From NCBI GenBank assembly GCA_031553495.1, contig JAVBLN010000004.1, positions 62,001 through 126,000 on the forward strand: a stretch of DNA of 64,000 nucleotides, in the 5' to 3' direction. Positions within the stretch are counted from its first letter, which is position 1, and each line of letters starts with the position of its first letter. The notes beneath the pieces were generated by a model that worked only from the letters and a program-made list of their open reading frames with translations, was not told where the DNA came from and ran no database searches. This document shows positions 24,584-32,849 of this stretch, one piece after another. The translations under genes were made by a program, and so were the position numbers. The DNA is from Pinibacter sp031553495. GTDB taxonomy: Bacteria > Bacteroidota > Bacteroidia > Chitinophagales > Chitinophagaceae.

Positions 24584-24630
24584 AACCAGCAACAGAATAA
24601 ATATTAAGCTTTTGTTGTGTCACTCACTTC
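24584..24630 (+). repeat. R1 repeat, fragment
   Basis: Keeps ATTAAGC, TTGTTGTGTCACTCACTT; the distal third is missing. Confidence 0.5.
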
Positions 24631-24780
24631 AACTTTTTGTTCTTTATTGAGCCGTTTATTTCACGCAAAGACGCCAAGTAAGCCAAGTTCGCAAAGAATT
24701 TTCTTTTAACCTTCATTCACAAAACAAATCATATACATTCCATTTCACTAAGCGCCTAATATTTCTTTACACTTTTCTGT

Positions 24781-24813
24781 AGCTGTCCTACACCTGTGAG
24801 GTGTAGGATAGCT
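24781..24813. repeat. REP-like hairpin, isolated
   Basis: AGCTGTCCTACACC, loop TGTGA, GGTGTAGGATAGCT; 13 of 14 stem positions pair. Same core as the RAYT-flanking hairpins but without a transposase gene. Confidence 0.85.
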
Positions 24814-24825
24814 TCTTAGTAATTT

Positions 24826-25260
24826 TTATTCTTCAAGTTTAAAAACTACAGGCACTTTCATATAGTATTTTACTCTTCTACAACCATCAAGTACGTATGG
24901 CCTCCAATAAGGCACTTTTTCAATTAAACCTATTGCAGCCTCATGCAATTCTTTTTGTCCTGAAATCACCTTTAAATCACTTATAGTACTATCCTTCAGT
25001 ATTATGAATTCTACAACAACCGTATCTTCTATTCTTTTCTCTTTTGCGTTTTCCGGGTATATTAAATTCTTCTTTACAAAGTTTTGCCAATCTTTATCAT
25101 TACCGGGAAATCCTGGCTCTTGAGGTACGACTCTTTCCCATACTTCCTCTTTACTTTTTCTCACTGTTTTAGACGCTTTTGCTTTCACTCCTTTATCTTG
25201 AGCAAAAACGCACACCGAAAAGAAAGAAAGAAATATTACAGCAACTATTAATCGTTTCAT
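24826..25260 (-). CDS. Secreted TonB C-terminal domain-like protein
   Basis: 144 residues from the ATG at 25260 (MKRLIVAV); signal peptide 1-21 ending VFAQ. The mature part contains the TonB-C-like segment LIYPENAKEKRIEDTVVVEF and DLKVISGQKELHEAAIGLI, followed by WRPYVLDGC. Unlike true TonB it lacks a membrane anchor and Pro-rich linker, so it is one of the free periplasmic TonB-C proteins frequent in Bacteroidota. Role unknown. It splits the GNAT gene from argG and seems a guest in the arg cluster. Confidence 0.75.
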   Translation of the reverse strand: MKRLIVAVIFLSFFSVCVFAQDKGVKAKASKTVRKSKEEVWERVVPQEPGFPGNDKDWQNFVKKNLIYPENAKEKRIEDTVVVEFIILKDSTISDLKVISGQKELHEAAIGLIEKVPYWRPYVLDGCRRVKYYMKVPVVFKLEE

Positions 25261-25323
25261 ACAAATGGTTTTGTTCATTAAACGACAATTGTTTTATACC
25301 TCCTCAAGTACTTTCCTTAAGCA

Positions 25324-25368
25324 AAAAATCAGTGCAAATCAGTCAAATCAGTGTCATCTGTGTGCCAT
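25324..25368. repeat. Single arm of AGCACACAGATGACA-type repeat
   Basis: AATCAGTGCAAATCAGTC followed by GTGTCATCTGTGTGC, matching the right arms at 20476-20532 and 21788-21822. It ends next to the GNAT stop codon; no left arm is seen. Confidence 0.6.
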
Positions 25369-25371
25369 CAT

Positions 25372-26082
25372 TTACAAATGGAAAAATGCTCTAAACATTG
25401 ATTTGCTGCCAGAACTACTCCCTCCACCATTCGCTTTCTTAATAAACGGACGCAACAGTTTCGATTGTTTCAACCGCATGAAGCGTTCATACAGTTTTGA
25501 ATGCTGTTTAAAATCCTGTGCTGTTTCTACTGGTTCATAATGATCTGCGGGATCGTACAACATGGCCGTACACATACAGTTCTTGCGATTCTTGCTCATA
25601 AGAATTTCAAAGTTCACGCAGCTTTTGCAGCCGGCCCAGAATTCTTCATCGTCAGTAAGTTCAGAGTATGTAACGGGTTCATAACCCAGGTCGCTGTTGA
25701 TCTTCATTACAGCAAGCCCTGTGGTTAATCCAAATATTTTTGCGTCAGGATATTTTTCTCTTGAAAGTTGAAAGATGCATTTTTTAATAGATTTGGCTAC
25801 GCCGCTTTTTCTGAATGCCGGGGAAACGATCAGTCCGGAGTTGGCCACAAACTTTCCATGGCTCCATTCCTCGATGTAGCAAAAGCCCACCCAGGTGCCA
25901 TCTTTCGCTAAAGCAATCACTGCTTTACCTTCCTCCATTTTTTTCACAATATATTCCGGTGAACGCTTGGCAATGCCTGTTCCACGAGCTTTAGCCGAAG
26001 CTTCCATTTCATCGGTAATCAATTGCGAATAACCCTTGTCGGCAGGTGTTGCCACCCGGACAATTATTTCCTGATTTTCCAA
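25372..26082 (-). CDS. GNAT acyltransferase, candidate N-acylglutamate synthase
   Basis: 236 residues. GNAT fold about 5-140 with the acyl-CoA loop RKSGVAK (91-97). A Cys cluster C152-x2-C155 and C169-x-C171 suggests a metal site, and a Gly/Ser-rich tail follows. It heads the arg cluster, which has no classical ArgA or ArgJ, so it is the natural candidate for acetyl- or succinyl-glutamate synthesis; activity is inferred from context. Translation seems to start at TTG (26080-26082), since upstream in-frame codons soon hit a stop. Structured leader upstream. Confidence 0.8.
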   Translation of the reverse strand: MENQEIIVRVATPADKGYSQLITDEMEASAKARGTGIAKRSPEYIVKKMEEGKAVIALAKDGTWVGFCYIEEWSHGKFVANSGLIVSPAFRKSGVAKSIKKCIFQLSREKYPDAKIFGLTTGLAVMKINSDLGYEPVTYSELTDDEEFWAGCKSCVNFEILMSKNRKNCMCTAMLYDPADHYEPVETAQDFKQHSKLYERFMRLKQSKLLRPFIKKANGGGSSSGSKSMFRAFFHL

Positions 26083-26123
26083 TTCAGTAAAATTAAATCA
26101 ATGAAAAATAGTTCAAAAAACGT

Positions 26124-26237
26124 GCGACGTAATTCAATTGGGATTTTTCCACTGATAGGGGCCGTTGTCAAGGGCTCGTCCTATCAGCACCCACGTCGCG
26201 GTCGCGGCATGCAGTAGCTTTCCGGTCGAAAACCGGG
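26124..26237 (-). promoter_or_regulatory. GC-rich structured element upstream of arg cluster
   Basis: Nested stems: GCGACGT (26124-26130) with ACGTCGC (26193-26199); GGG/CCC next to it (CCCA/TGGG on the minus strand); CTGATAGG (26152-26159) with CCTATCAG (26180-26187). A separate hairpin is CCGGT-CGAAA-ACCGG (26222-26236), flanked by CTTT/AAAG. GC content is far above that of the neighbourhood. With a promoter box at 26308-26315 it would lie in the 5' leader of the GNAT gene. Candidate cis-regulatory RNA; could also be an sRNA or element remnant. Confidence 0.55.
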
Positions 26238-26307
26238 TAAAGAAGAAGAGTTATATAGTAGTATATCGTTCAATTATATTCTTTTAAGAAGAACAAATTA
26301 TTCGCCG

Positions 26308-26315
26308 CAAAAATA
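26308..26315 (-). promoter_or_regulatory. Putative -7 box of GNAT/arg operon
   Basis: Minus-strand TATTTTTG matches TAnnTTTG. It gives a leader of about 220 nt that includes the structured element. Confidence 0.4.
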
Positions 26316-26479
26316 TAATAATATTTAAACAATCGAAGTGTTTTTTTGATTTTTTTTTGCAATGAGCATAAACCATTGTAAACATATAAAATATCAAACA
26401 ATGCCTGTAACGGCTAAAGCAGTGGGCAGAAGAGAAATCAGAGGTCAGAAATTCAGCGATCAGCACAATCGAAAACCTT

Positions 26480-26537
26480 GCATGTTGCTAAAAGCAACAG
26501 TATAGTATTGCAAGGCTACAAGCCTTGCAAAGCGTGA
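26480..26537 (-). repeat. Double hairpin module H, reverse
   Basis: GTTGCTAAAAGCAAC then CAAGGCTACAAGCCTTG, linked by AGTATAGTATTG. Complete copy. Confidence 0.8.
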
Positions 26538-26848
26538 AAATGTGGAAATGTGAGAAATGAGTTTGAAAATTCGTTGTGATGGAATTGTTTATTAATTCAA
26601 TGATTCAATATTTCTCTGATCCCTGTAGTGTTTGCCTATACTAAAACACCGGCAACTGGCTACCTGCTACCCGCTCCATAGCATTCCAACCGTACAAGCG
26701 AGCGTGGCAACGGCTGCTGATAGCAGCACCACCGCTGACCCCCTACAAAAAAACTTTGCAATAAAACATGCCCGAAAGAAATTGAAAAACCTTATTACAT
26801 TTTCATTTACCAATAAAATAATAATTTAGACTACCAATTACTCGCATT
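26538..26848. other. Repeat-derived gap before redoxin gene
   Basis: No gene. Contains a decayed reverse R1 repeat (26677-26740) and short GGCTACC heptads; the last 60 bp are AT-rich and presumably hold the redoxin promoter. Confidence 0.5.
26677..26740 (-). repeat. R1 repeat, reverse, decayed
   Basis: CATAGCATTCCAACCGTACA start, GCGAGCGTGGCAACGGCTGC core, ACCGCTGA end. Confidence 0.55.
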
Positions 26849-28078
26849 ATGAAAATGATACTTACACTGTTGACGATGTTTTTTCTTGCAGGCAATGTGC
26901 AGTCGCAATTATTGAAAACAGGCATTTGGCGCGGCTCTTTGCTTAGGCAGGATGGGAATGAAATAGCTTTCAATTTTGAAGTGAAACAACAGAACGGTAA
27001 AAATATTTTTATCATTCATAACGCCGCTGAAAGAATTGAAGTAAGCAATATAACTTTTTCGAACGATTCTTGTTTTGTGATAATGCCGGTGTTTGAATCG
27101 CAATTCAGGCTTAAGATTATAAGCAATGATCAACTGCAGGGCGTTTGGATAAAAGGCACTTCCACACAAAACCTGTTGATGCCGTTTAAAGCCGAGTTTG
27201 GCAAAAAATACCGGTATCACGGTACCGGAAAACCCGGGTTTAATATAAGCGGAAGATGGGCCGCAACGTTTATTTCCAACAATGAGAATGAAGAGGCGAT
27301 TGCTGAATTCTCGCAGAAAGGACAAAAATTATCAGGCACTTTTTTAACTTCCACCGGCGACTATCGATATTTGGAAGGAGTTGTGCAAAATGATCTTTTA
27401 CAGCTTTCAGGTTTTGATGGCGGGCATGCCTATTATTTTTCGGGAAAAATTATAGACGCAACACATATTGAGGCCGGAATGTTTATGTCGGGGCTAACAT
27501 ACAAGCAACAATGGATTGCCGAAAAAAACGCTACCGCCGCCCTTGCGGAAGACGCGGCAGCCATGTATTTGAAGCCGGGTGAAGACAGATTGAACTTTTC
27601 GTTTCCCGACCTTGACAGTAAAAAAATTTCGATAAATGACGAGCGCTTTCATAATAAAGTGGTGGTTATACAACTTATGGGAAGCTGGTGCCCCAACTGC
27701 ATGGATGAAACCGCATTTTTAAGTGAATTTTACAATAAAAATAAAGAGCGTGGCATAGAAGTGATTTCGCTCGCTTATGAGTATAGCGAAGACTTTGAGC
27801 GTTCGCAAAAAAATTTGCGCAAGTTTCAGCAATACTTCAATGTGCAATACCCAATGCTTATAACCGGCGTAAAAGCTGGCGATACCTTGCGCACACAAAA
27901 AACACTTCCGCAACTCACACCTATTAAAATGTTTCCCACCACTATATTTATTGGCAAAGATGGTAAGGTAAAAAAAATTGATACCGGCTTCAACGGGCCT
28001 GGCACCGGCGCTCATTATGAGGAATACAAGAAAAAATTCAATACGATAATTTCGGAGCTTATAGAGGAAAAATACTAA
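26849..28078 (+). CDS. TlpA-like thioredoxin-fold protein
   Basis: 409 residues with a signal peptide (cleavage near VQSQ, about residue 20). The N-terminal ~250 residues are beta-rich, and include GRWAATF and KLSGTFLTSTGDYRYLEG. The C-terminal ~150 residues form a redoxin/TlpA domain with active site C281-P-N-C284 in GSWCPNC, KDGKVKKID, and the cis-Pro region MFPTTIF. Probably a periplasmic or outer-membrane-facing thiol-disulfide oxidoreductase. Isolated between repeat-rich gaps. Confidence 0.88.
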   Translation: MKMILTLLTMFFLAGNVQSQLLKTGIWRGSLLRQDGNEIAFNFEVKQQNGKNIFIIHNAAERIEVSNITFSNDSCFVIMPVFESQFRLKIISNDQLQGVWIKGTSTQNLLMPFKAEFGKKYRYHGTGKPGFNISGRWAATFISNNENEEAIAEFSQKGQKLSGTFLTSTGDYRYLEGVVQNDLLQLSGFDGGHAYYFSGKIIDATHIEAGMFMSGLTYKQQWIAEKNATAALAEDAAAMYLKPGEDRLNFSFPDLDSKKISINDERFHNKVVVIQLMGSWCPNCMDETAFLSEFYNKNKERGIEVISLAYEYSEDFERSQKNLRKFQQYFNVQYPMLITGVKAGDTLRTQKTLPQLTPIKMFPTTIFIGKDGKVKKIDTGFNGPGTGAHYEEYKKKFNTIISELIEEKY

Positions 28079-28120
28079 AATCAATATTGGCACTATGTGT
28101 AGTATAATAGCTTTGGGGGG

Positions 28121-28187
28121 ACCGGCGGTAGTGCTACTATTAAGCATCGTTGTGTCACTCACTTGTACGGTAGTAATGCTATTCAAC
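28121..28187 (+). repeat. R1 repeat, forward
   Basis: Full-length copy with ACCGGCGGTAGTGCTACTAT start and ATGCTATTCAAC end. Confidence 0.85.
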
Positions 28188-28215
28188 AAGTTATGAGTAA
28201 TGAGTTTTGAGTAAT

Positions 28216-28255
28216 GAGTGCTTTTGTTTTTGCTTGGAATCAGTGTATAAAGCAC
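28216..28255 (+). repeat. Hairpin module S
   Basis: AGTGCTTTTG ... AAAGCACT around GCTTGGAATCAGTG. Confidence 0.7.
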
Positions 28256-28694
28256 TCTCAATTTCTACAGCGTATAGCACATTATACCGATAAAAAACAA
28301 ATTTATACCCGTAAAAGACATTTTTTCAAAACTTTGGACAATACATACCTAATAGTTTCAATAAGTAAAAAAAATTGCTTTTAAGCAAAAAAACACAGTA
28401 CTCTTGCAGCTTTCATACGATTTAATAAATTCAAAAACCAGGTTTGCGCTTTTCTTTACATGTAAAAAAACTGTGAATTTCACAGGCCTTCTTTCAAAAC
28501 AGGTATTATTTTTTGATTTTGTACTACTAAATTTACATTTTCAACGACTACTCGCTTCAGTAAGTTTTTGAATTATATTAAACATACCTCTCCCTTAAAA
28601 GTTTTCATATTTCAACAAACCAGGATTGCCTTTTCACCCCATGTTTAAAGATTAAACATGCGATAATTATTTTATTAAAACTGTAAAATCTATC

Positions 28695-30080
28695 ATGAAA
28701 AAAATTCTACTCTTGGTCTGTGTTTTAGGGAGTATTCACACTTATGCGCAGTATAGCTATAGTTTTTCAATAGCTGATATTTTAAATAATGGAACACCTG
28801 CTGTAAAAGCAGGTTCTACAACCAATCCTGCACCTGCTTCCGGTAGTATGACATTACCAAATGGGCTGGTAGTAACGGCACATATTATTGGGCTTGGCAA
28901 TGGTGTTCCCGAACCCGGACAAATGGGCTATACCGGCCCCTCGTTGGGAGGAACATTTACCGGTGGATCAACAAACTGTATATCAGGATATACGGGAAGT
29001 ACAGACCCATTAATGTTTACAAATATTTCTTCCGGACCATGCAAAATTGCAAATGGGGTTGGTAGTAATTGTAAAAATGCTGTTGGCTTTTGGATTCACT
29101 TTAGTGAGCCGATTACTTTAGATCCCTTTTTAACTCTTGATCTGGATGGAGAGGATGCACATAGTAATAAAGAATGGGAAGGAGCATTTGCATTCAATAA
29201 TACCGAATATGTCCCATGCTCTTACACATATAACACATCTGGCGGAAAAATATCTCCACAAGTAATTTCCCTAACAAATTCATGGCTTCCATGGATAACA
29301 GCTAATATAGGCAACACCGATATCCCAAGCAATTTTACGATTCTCCGTAGAAATAGTAGTTCATTAAATAATAGTAGTCCGGATAATATAAATACACAAA
29401 TTCTATTTACACTCCCACTCAATAAAGAAATAACTGATTTTGTTGTGTTATGGGGAGTTTGGGATAATAAGACCGGATGTGCAACTTCTGATGTGCAAAA
29501 TTCAGGCTTAAGCCCGATTGTAATTAATCTTCCTACTCTCCTACCCTTAAAGCTTGCTAACTTCAGTGGTTCTATACAAAAAAATGAAGCGCAGCTAAAC
29601 TGGAAAACGACGGAAGAAGTAAATACAAAAAGCTTTGAAATTGAGTATAGCGCTGATGGTAAAACCTTCACCAGGATCGGCGAACTGAGTGCCATTGGTA
29701 TGGGAGAAAATAATTATTCATTTGTAGATAAAACCTCCGAACTGCTAGCAACAAATTACTACCGCCTTAAAATGAATGATGCCGATGGAAAGTTTACATA
29801 CAGCCGCATTATAGAAATAAAAACATCAACGGTTGAATTGGCAGGTATTTCTATTTGGCCTAATCCTGTAAATGATGTTCTGAATATTAAGTTTCCAAAT
29901 CTGAAAAGTGCTGTTGATATTGGAATATTTGATGCTTCAGGAAAAAAAGTGATTGAACACCGGAATATTTTTGCGGAAACAAAAAGTATTAAATGTTCAA
30001 ATTTGGCAAGCGGGTTTTATTATATAACCATAACAGATAATACCAATAAGACTAAAACACTAAGGTTTGTCAAAAACTAA
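28695..30080 (+). CDS. Secreted protein with T9SS type A sorting domain
   Basis: 461 residues. Signal peptide ends near TYAQ (19). The middle is Gly/Ser/Thr-rich with TNWL-type beta structure and no recognised enzyme motif. Residues ~290-375 (LKLANFSG.. QLNWKTTEEVNTKSFEIEYS) look like a fibronectin III-like domain. The C-terminal ~75 residues are a type A T9SS sorting domain starting IWPNPVNDVL (~386) and ending TKTLRFVKN. It is thus exported by the type IX system and probably surface-attached or released. Followed at once by a terminator. Confidence 0.9.
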   Translation: MKKILLLVCVLGSIHTYAQYSYSFSIADILNNGTPAVKAGSTTNPAPASGSMTLPNGLVVTAHIIGLGNGVPEPGQMGYTGPSLGGTFTGGSTNCISGYTGSTDPLMFTNISSGPCKIANGVGSNCKNAVGFWIHFSEPITLDPFLTLDLDGEDAHSNKEWEGAFAFNNTEYVPCSYTYNTSGGKISPQVISLTNSWLPWITANIGNTDIPSNFTILRRNSSSLNNSSPDNINTQILFTLPLNKEITDFVVLWGVWDNKTGCATSDVQNSGLSPIVINLPTLLPLKLANFSGSIQKNEAQLNWKTTEEVNTKSFEIEYSADGKTFTRIGELSAIGMGENNYSFVDKTSELLATNYYRLKMNDADGKFTYSRIIEIKTSTVELAGISIWPNPVNDVLNIKFPNLKSAVDIGIFDASGKKVIEHRNIFAETKSIKCSNLASGFYYITITDNTNKTKTLRFVKN

Positions 30081-30116
30081 AAGAGGCCGCCTCAAAATAT
30101 TGAGGGACCTCTTTTT
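30081..30116 (+). terminator. Terminator of T9SS-cargo gene
   Basis: AGAGG..CCTC, 8-nt AT loop, GAGG..CCTCT, then TTTTTT. It begins directly at the stop codon. Confidence 0.85.
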
Positions 30117-30718
30117 TACCCGGATTTGATTAAGCAAATTTGAAAGCTACTTTATTTATAAGAGCACCCAATTAACACTCAATCGATGTTCAAAGGTGTT
30201 GTCCGGTGTTTGGTGTTGTCCGATGATAATGACGGCATCGGGATAATTGTTTTTGCTTGAAACAAACAATTACAATAAAGCCAGTTTTGGATTACGTTAA
30301 AAGGTTCGCAAAAAATGGTCATTGTAGTGAGGCTCAAGTGTTGATATGTTATGTACAGATGCTTCGTCATGTCTTATGCTACTCTTTCAAATCTCCCCTG
30401 GCAACTGTCACTCAATGGTCTGCATATACCCCGGATAGTTTTTACCATATCCGAATGAGGTGGCAAAAGTAGGACGCCTTATGACTAATTACTTTTGAAA
30501 TTGGCTATTGCACCTTTGAAAAAAGCTATTTGTAAATTTTCCACTCAATTGTGTAAAGCAATCTTATTTTTCTGTCAAAATACTCGGGGGGATAATACTT
30601 TTCGGAGTGTACCCATTGCTCAGTAGAATTACTTCAGTACAAGTGTGCGACGCAACCAAAGCTTAATAGTAGTAATAATGCCCGGCCCATAAAAAAAAAT
30701 GTTATGCACGCAGGCTTG
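30117..30718. other. Gap with one R1 repeat
   Basis: About 600 bp without a credible gene. One reverse R1 repeat at 30618-30688; the short ORFs here have no family resemblance. Confidence 0.5.
30618..30688 (-). repeat. R1 repeat, reverse, GCGACGCAAC core
   Basis: GCTCAGTAGAATTACTTCAG start, GTGTGCGACGCAACCAAAGC core, TGCCCGGCC end. Confidence 0.7.
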
Positions 30719-31723
30719 TCAATTGATTAAATCGCTTGGCATGACATTGAACTTCTTTTTAAATGCAGTTGAGAAATTGGCCGGATCGGAAAACCCTACT
30801 GAAAAAGCGGTATCCTTTACTGATGTACCTATGTTTAATAATTCCCTGGCGGCTAGTAATCGATAATGTTGATAATACTGATAATATGACATTTTAAAAA
30901 GCTTTTTGAAGCTGGTTTTAAATTTAGCCACACTCATGTAGGCCATTTTTGCCATATCTTCAATTGGAGGGCATGGTTCTGAAAAATCGTTTATTAACAA
31001 ATTTTTTATTTGCATCAGTCGTGCGGACTCTATAATATCAGTTTCCTTAATTAGTTTTTTGTTTTGTTGCTCAATGGTGTTCATCAGCAATGCCACCAAT
31101 TGGTAAACTGTACCCATTAAATAAATCTGGTTAATTTCCGGCGATAATTGCGAATCTAAAATAGACCTTATGGCATCGATCATTTTAGTATCCATTGCAG
31201 CGTGTCCTTTTAATTTGCCAACAGTAAATTTATTTAGTGTATTTTCATTTTCAGGTAAAAAGAATAATTTCTTGTCAAGCAGGTTGTAAGGCATTATTAT
31301 ATAGAGAGTATTTTTCTCTACTTTCGTTGGTATTGTTCTTAATAATGATGGGATATCAGAACTAAAATATAAAACACTTTGCCTGGATGTTAAGCCTACT
31401 TCAATTTCCCTCTCTATTTCTTTATCGCTAAAACGGTGGACAAAAGAGTTGTCACCTAGGGTAAAAAGAAAAATGTAATACTTAGCTGTTGGGACAAATT
31501 CTCTTTCTATGTAAAATGTTTTTAGGGCTATGCCCTTCATTTTATAAAGAGTTATATTTCCAGGTAATAAAAAATGCTCGTACAGAAATTTTCCATATTG
31601 ATTGTCGAATACAATTGTGTTCCCATCTTTTGAAATACCCTCCTCGAATGTATCAGTCAATGATTTATAAAATTCATCAAATGAATCGACCTTAATCTTC
31701 CATCTTTTAATGCTATGCTCCAT
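30719..31723 (-). CDS. AraC family transcriptional regulator
   Basis: 334 residues. The C-terminal AraC DNA-binding domain is complete: first HTH PIEDMAKMAYMSVAKFKTS, second HTH ending VGFSDPANFSTAFKKKFNVMPS. The N-terminal ~225 residues form a ligand or dimerisation domain shared with the protein at 32076-32849 (e.g. KYYIFLF..G.. and QSVLYFSSDIPSLLRTIP). The last residue is two codons after the HTH. Divergent from no nearby target; partner of the truncated paralogue upstream. Confidence 0.9.
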   Translation of the reverse strand: MEHSIKRWKIKVDSFDEFYKSLTDTFEEGISKDGNTIVFDNQYGKFLYEHFLLPGNITLYKMKGIALKTFYIEREFVPTAKYYIFLFTLGDNSFVHRFSDKEIEREIEVGLTSRQSVLYFSSDIPSLLRTIPTKVEKNTLYIIMPYNLLDKKLFFLPENENTLNKFTVGKLKGHAAMDTKMIDAIRSILDSQLSPEINQIYLMGTVYQLVALLMNTIEQQNKKLIKETDIIESARLMQIKNLLINDFSEPCPPIEDMAKMAYMSVAKFKTSFKKLFKMSYYQYYQHYRLLAARELLNIGTSVKDTAFSVGFSDPANFSTAFKKKFNVMPSDLIN

Positions 31724-32075
31724 CGGTTGTTGTTTTCAAAAATTGAAATAAAATATCAAACTATCAATACGCTGCTTAACCTCTAATAACATCCCAACGC
31801 GCTGTTTGTTTTTTTCAATTACTATTATAGGTTCAATGCCCAAAGGCCTTTAAGAGCTCTTAAAAAACATATTTTCCAATTCCACAAGGTTGTTTTCGGA
31901 TTTTTTTTTGAACTCAACTGTAAAATGAGTCGCTTTTTTTAACAGGTAGCAATAGCTTCAGTATTTAACTGTTATGAACTTTTGGAGCCATAACATACTG
32001 AATAGTTTGCCTTGCCGAACGACATAATATTTCGGTATGAAACTGTATTATCCATTCTGTGAATGCCTAACAACG
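31724..32075. other. Gap between AraC paralogues
   Basis: 352 bp. Checked in the frame of the upstream gene for a remnant of the missing HTH domain; none was found. AT-rich. Confidence 0.5.
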
Positions 32076-32849
32076 TTAGTCAAGCTTCTTTAACCTATCA
32101 ATCAATAAATTCCTTATTTGTACCATTCTTGTTACTCTGTCCAGATCTTTAGGAGTGGTCATCAGTTTTACATTTTTCTGTAAAATTGTATGAAACAGTC
32201 TTGCTAATACCTGATATACTACTCCTGTTAAAAAAATATTTCTCACAAGCAGCGGATAATTATCACTATCAAACAATTCATTGAGTTCGTCTATTACTTT
32301 TATATTCATATCTGCATAACCTTTAAATACACTTGTACCGTGCGCATTAAGAAGTAAAGTTGCCGCACTTTTCTGTTGCAAAGACATTTCTTTATCTAAT
32401 AATTCAACAGGAATTATTATAGCAATCGCATCTTTAAAAGCCCGATCGGGAAGAACTTTATAAAATGACGGCACGTTGGAGGTGCAATAAAAAACCGAAT
32501 GTTTGGTCATAAACCGAAACGGATGCAATTCATTATCATTCACGTCTTTATCAAAAAAATGAGCATCCGTACCTTCTCCCAAAAAAAAATAAAAAATATA
32601 ATGTGTAGGCTTTGATGTAACAATTCGCTTAAAATTTTGTCCCTTGCTACAGCGGCAGTGAAATTTATATATTCCTATTTCTTCGTTTACAGAAATGAAT
32701 TCTATCCATCCTTTCAGAAAATCATTATCAAAATGTATAGCATTATTTTTCAAAATCACACCTTGCGCATATTCTTTTTCAAGTGATTTAAAAAAGCTTA
32801 TAAAACTTTTATTCGTTACCCCCCCCATGTTGTAACAGATATCTTTCAT
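32076..32849 (-). CDS. AraC-type sensor domain without DNA-binding domain
   Basis: 257 residues. It aligns with the first ~245 residues of the neighbouring AraC regulator: HYIFYFFLGEG, SVFYCTSNVPSFYKVLP, VQIRNLLIDRL. It then stops exactly at the linker where the HTH domain begins in the neighbour (MQIKNLLINDF). So it is either a truncated gene or a stand-alone sensor able to form heterodimers with the full-length regulator. The ORF is otherwise clean, which favours function. The second ATG (eight codons in) is a possible start. Confidence 0.75.
   Translation of the reverse strand: MKDICYNMGGVTNKSFISFFKSLEKEYAQGVILKNNAIHFDNDFLKGWIEFISVNEEIGIYKFHCRCSKGQNFKRIVTSKPTHYIFYFFLGEGTDAHFFDKDVNDNELHPFRFMTKHSVFYCTSNVPSFYKVLPDRAFKDAIAIIIPVELLDKEMSLQQKSAATLLLNAHGTSVFKGYADMNIKVIDELNELFDSDNYPLLVRNIFLTGVVYQVLARLFHTILQKNVKLMTTPKDLDRVTRMVQIRNLLIDRLKKLD

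Larger units (their letters stand above)
24484..24825. other. Gap before argG with decayed repeats
   Basis: 342 bp without a gene. Contains TTTCACGCA...GCAAAG words at 24500-24540 and 24655-24695, a decayed R1 copy (24584-24630) and a REP-like hairpin (24781-24813). Confidence 0.55.
28079..28694. other. Gap with partial composite repeat
   Basis: 616 bp without a gene. Contains R1 forward (28121-28187) followed by ATGAGTT heptads and module S (28216-28255), i.e. the 5' half of the composite element. The remaining ~430 bp are AT-rich with no recognised feature. Confidence 0.6.

Noticed and set aside
26023..26217. 64-codon plus-strand ORF over the structured element
   Set aside because: Starts inside the antisense of the GNAT gene and crosses the structured region; the stems explain the sequence better than coding.
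28719..30080. T9SS-cargo protein as an adhesin of known family
   Set aside because: Only the signal peptide, an Fn3-like region and the sorting domain can be supported; the middle has no recognisable motif.
31740..32075. Frameshifted HTH remnant behind the sensor-only AraC protein
   Set aside because: Translation following the stop in the same frame gave no HTH-like residues, and no alternative frame was evident by eye.
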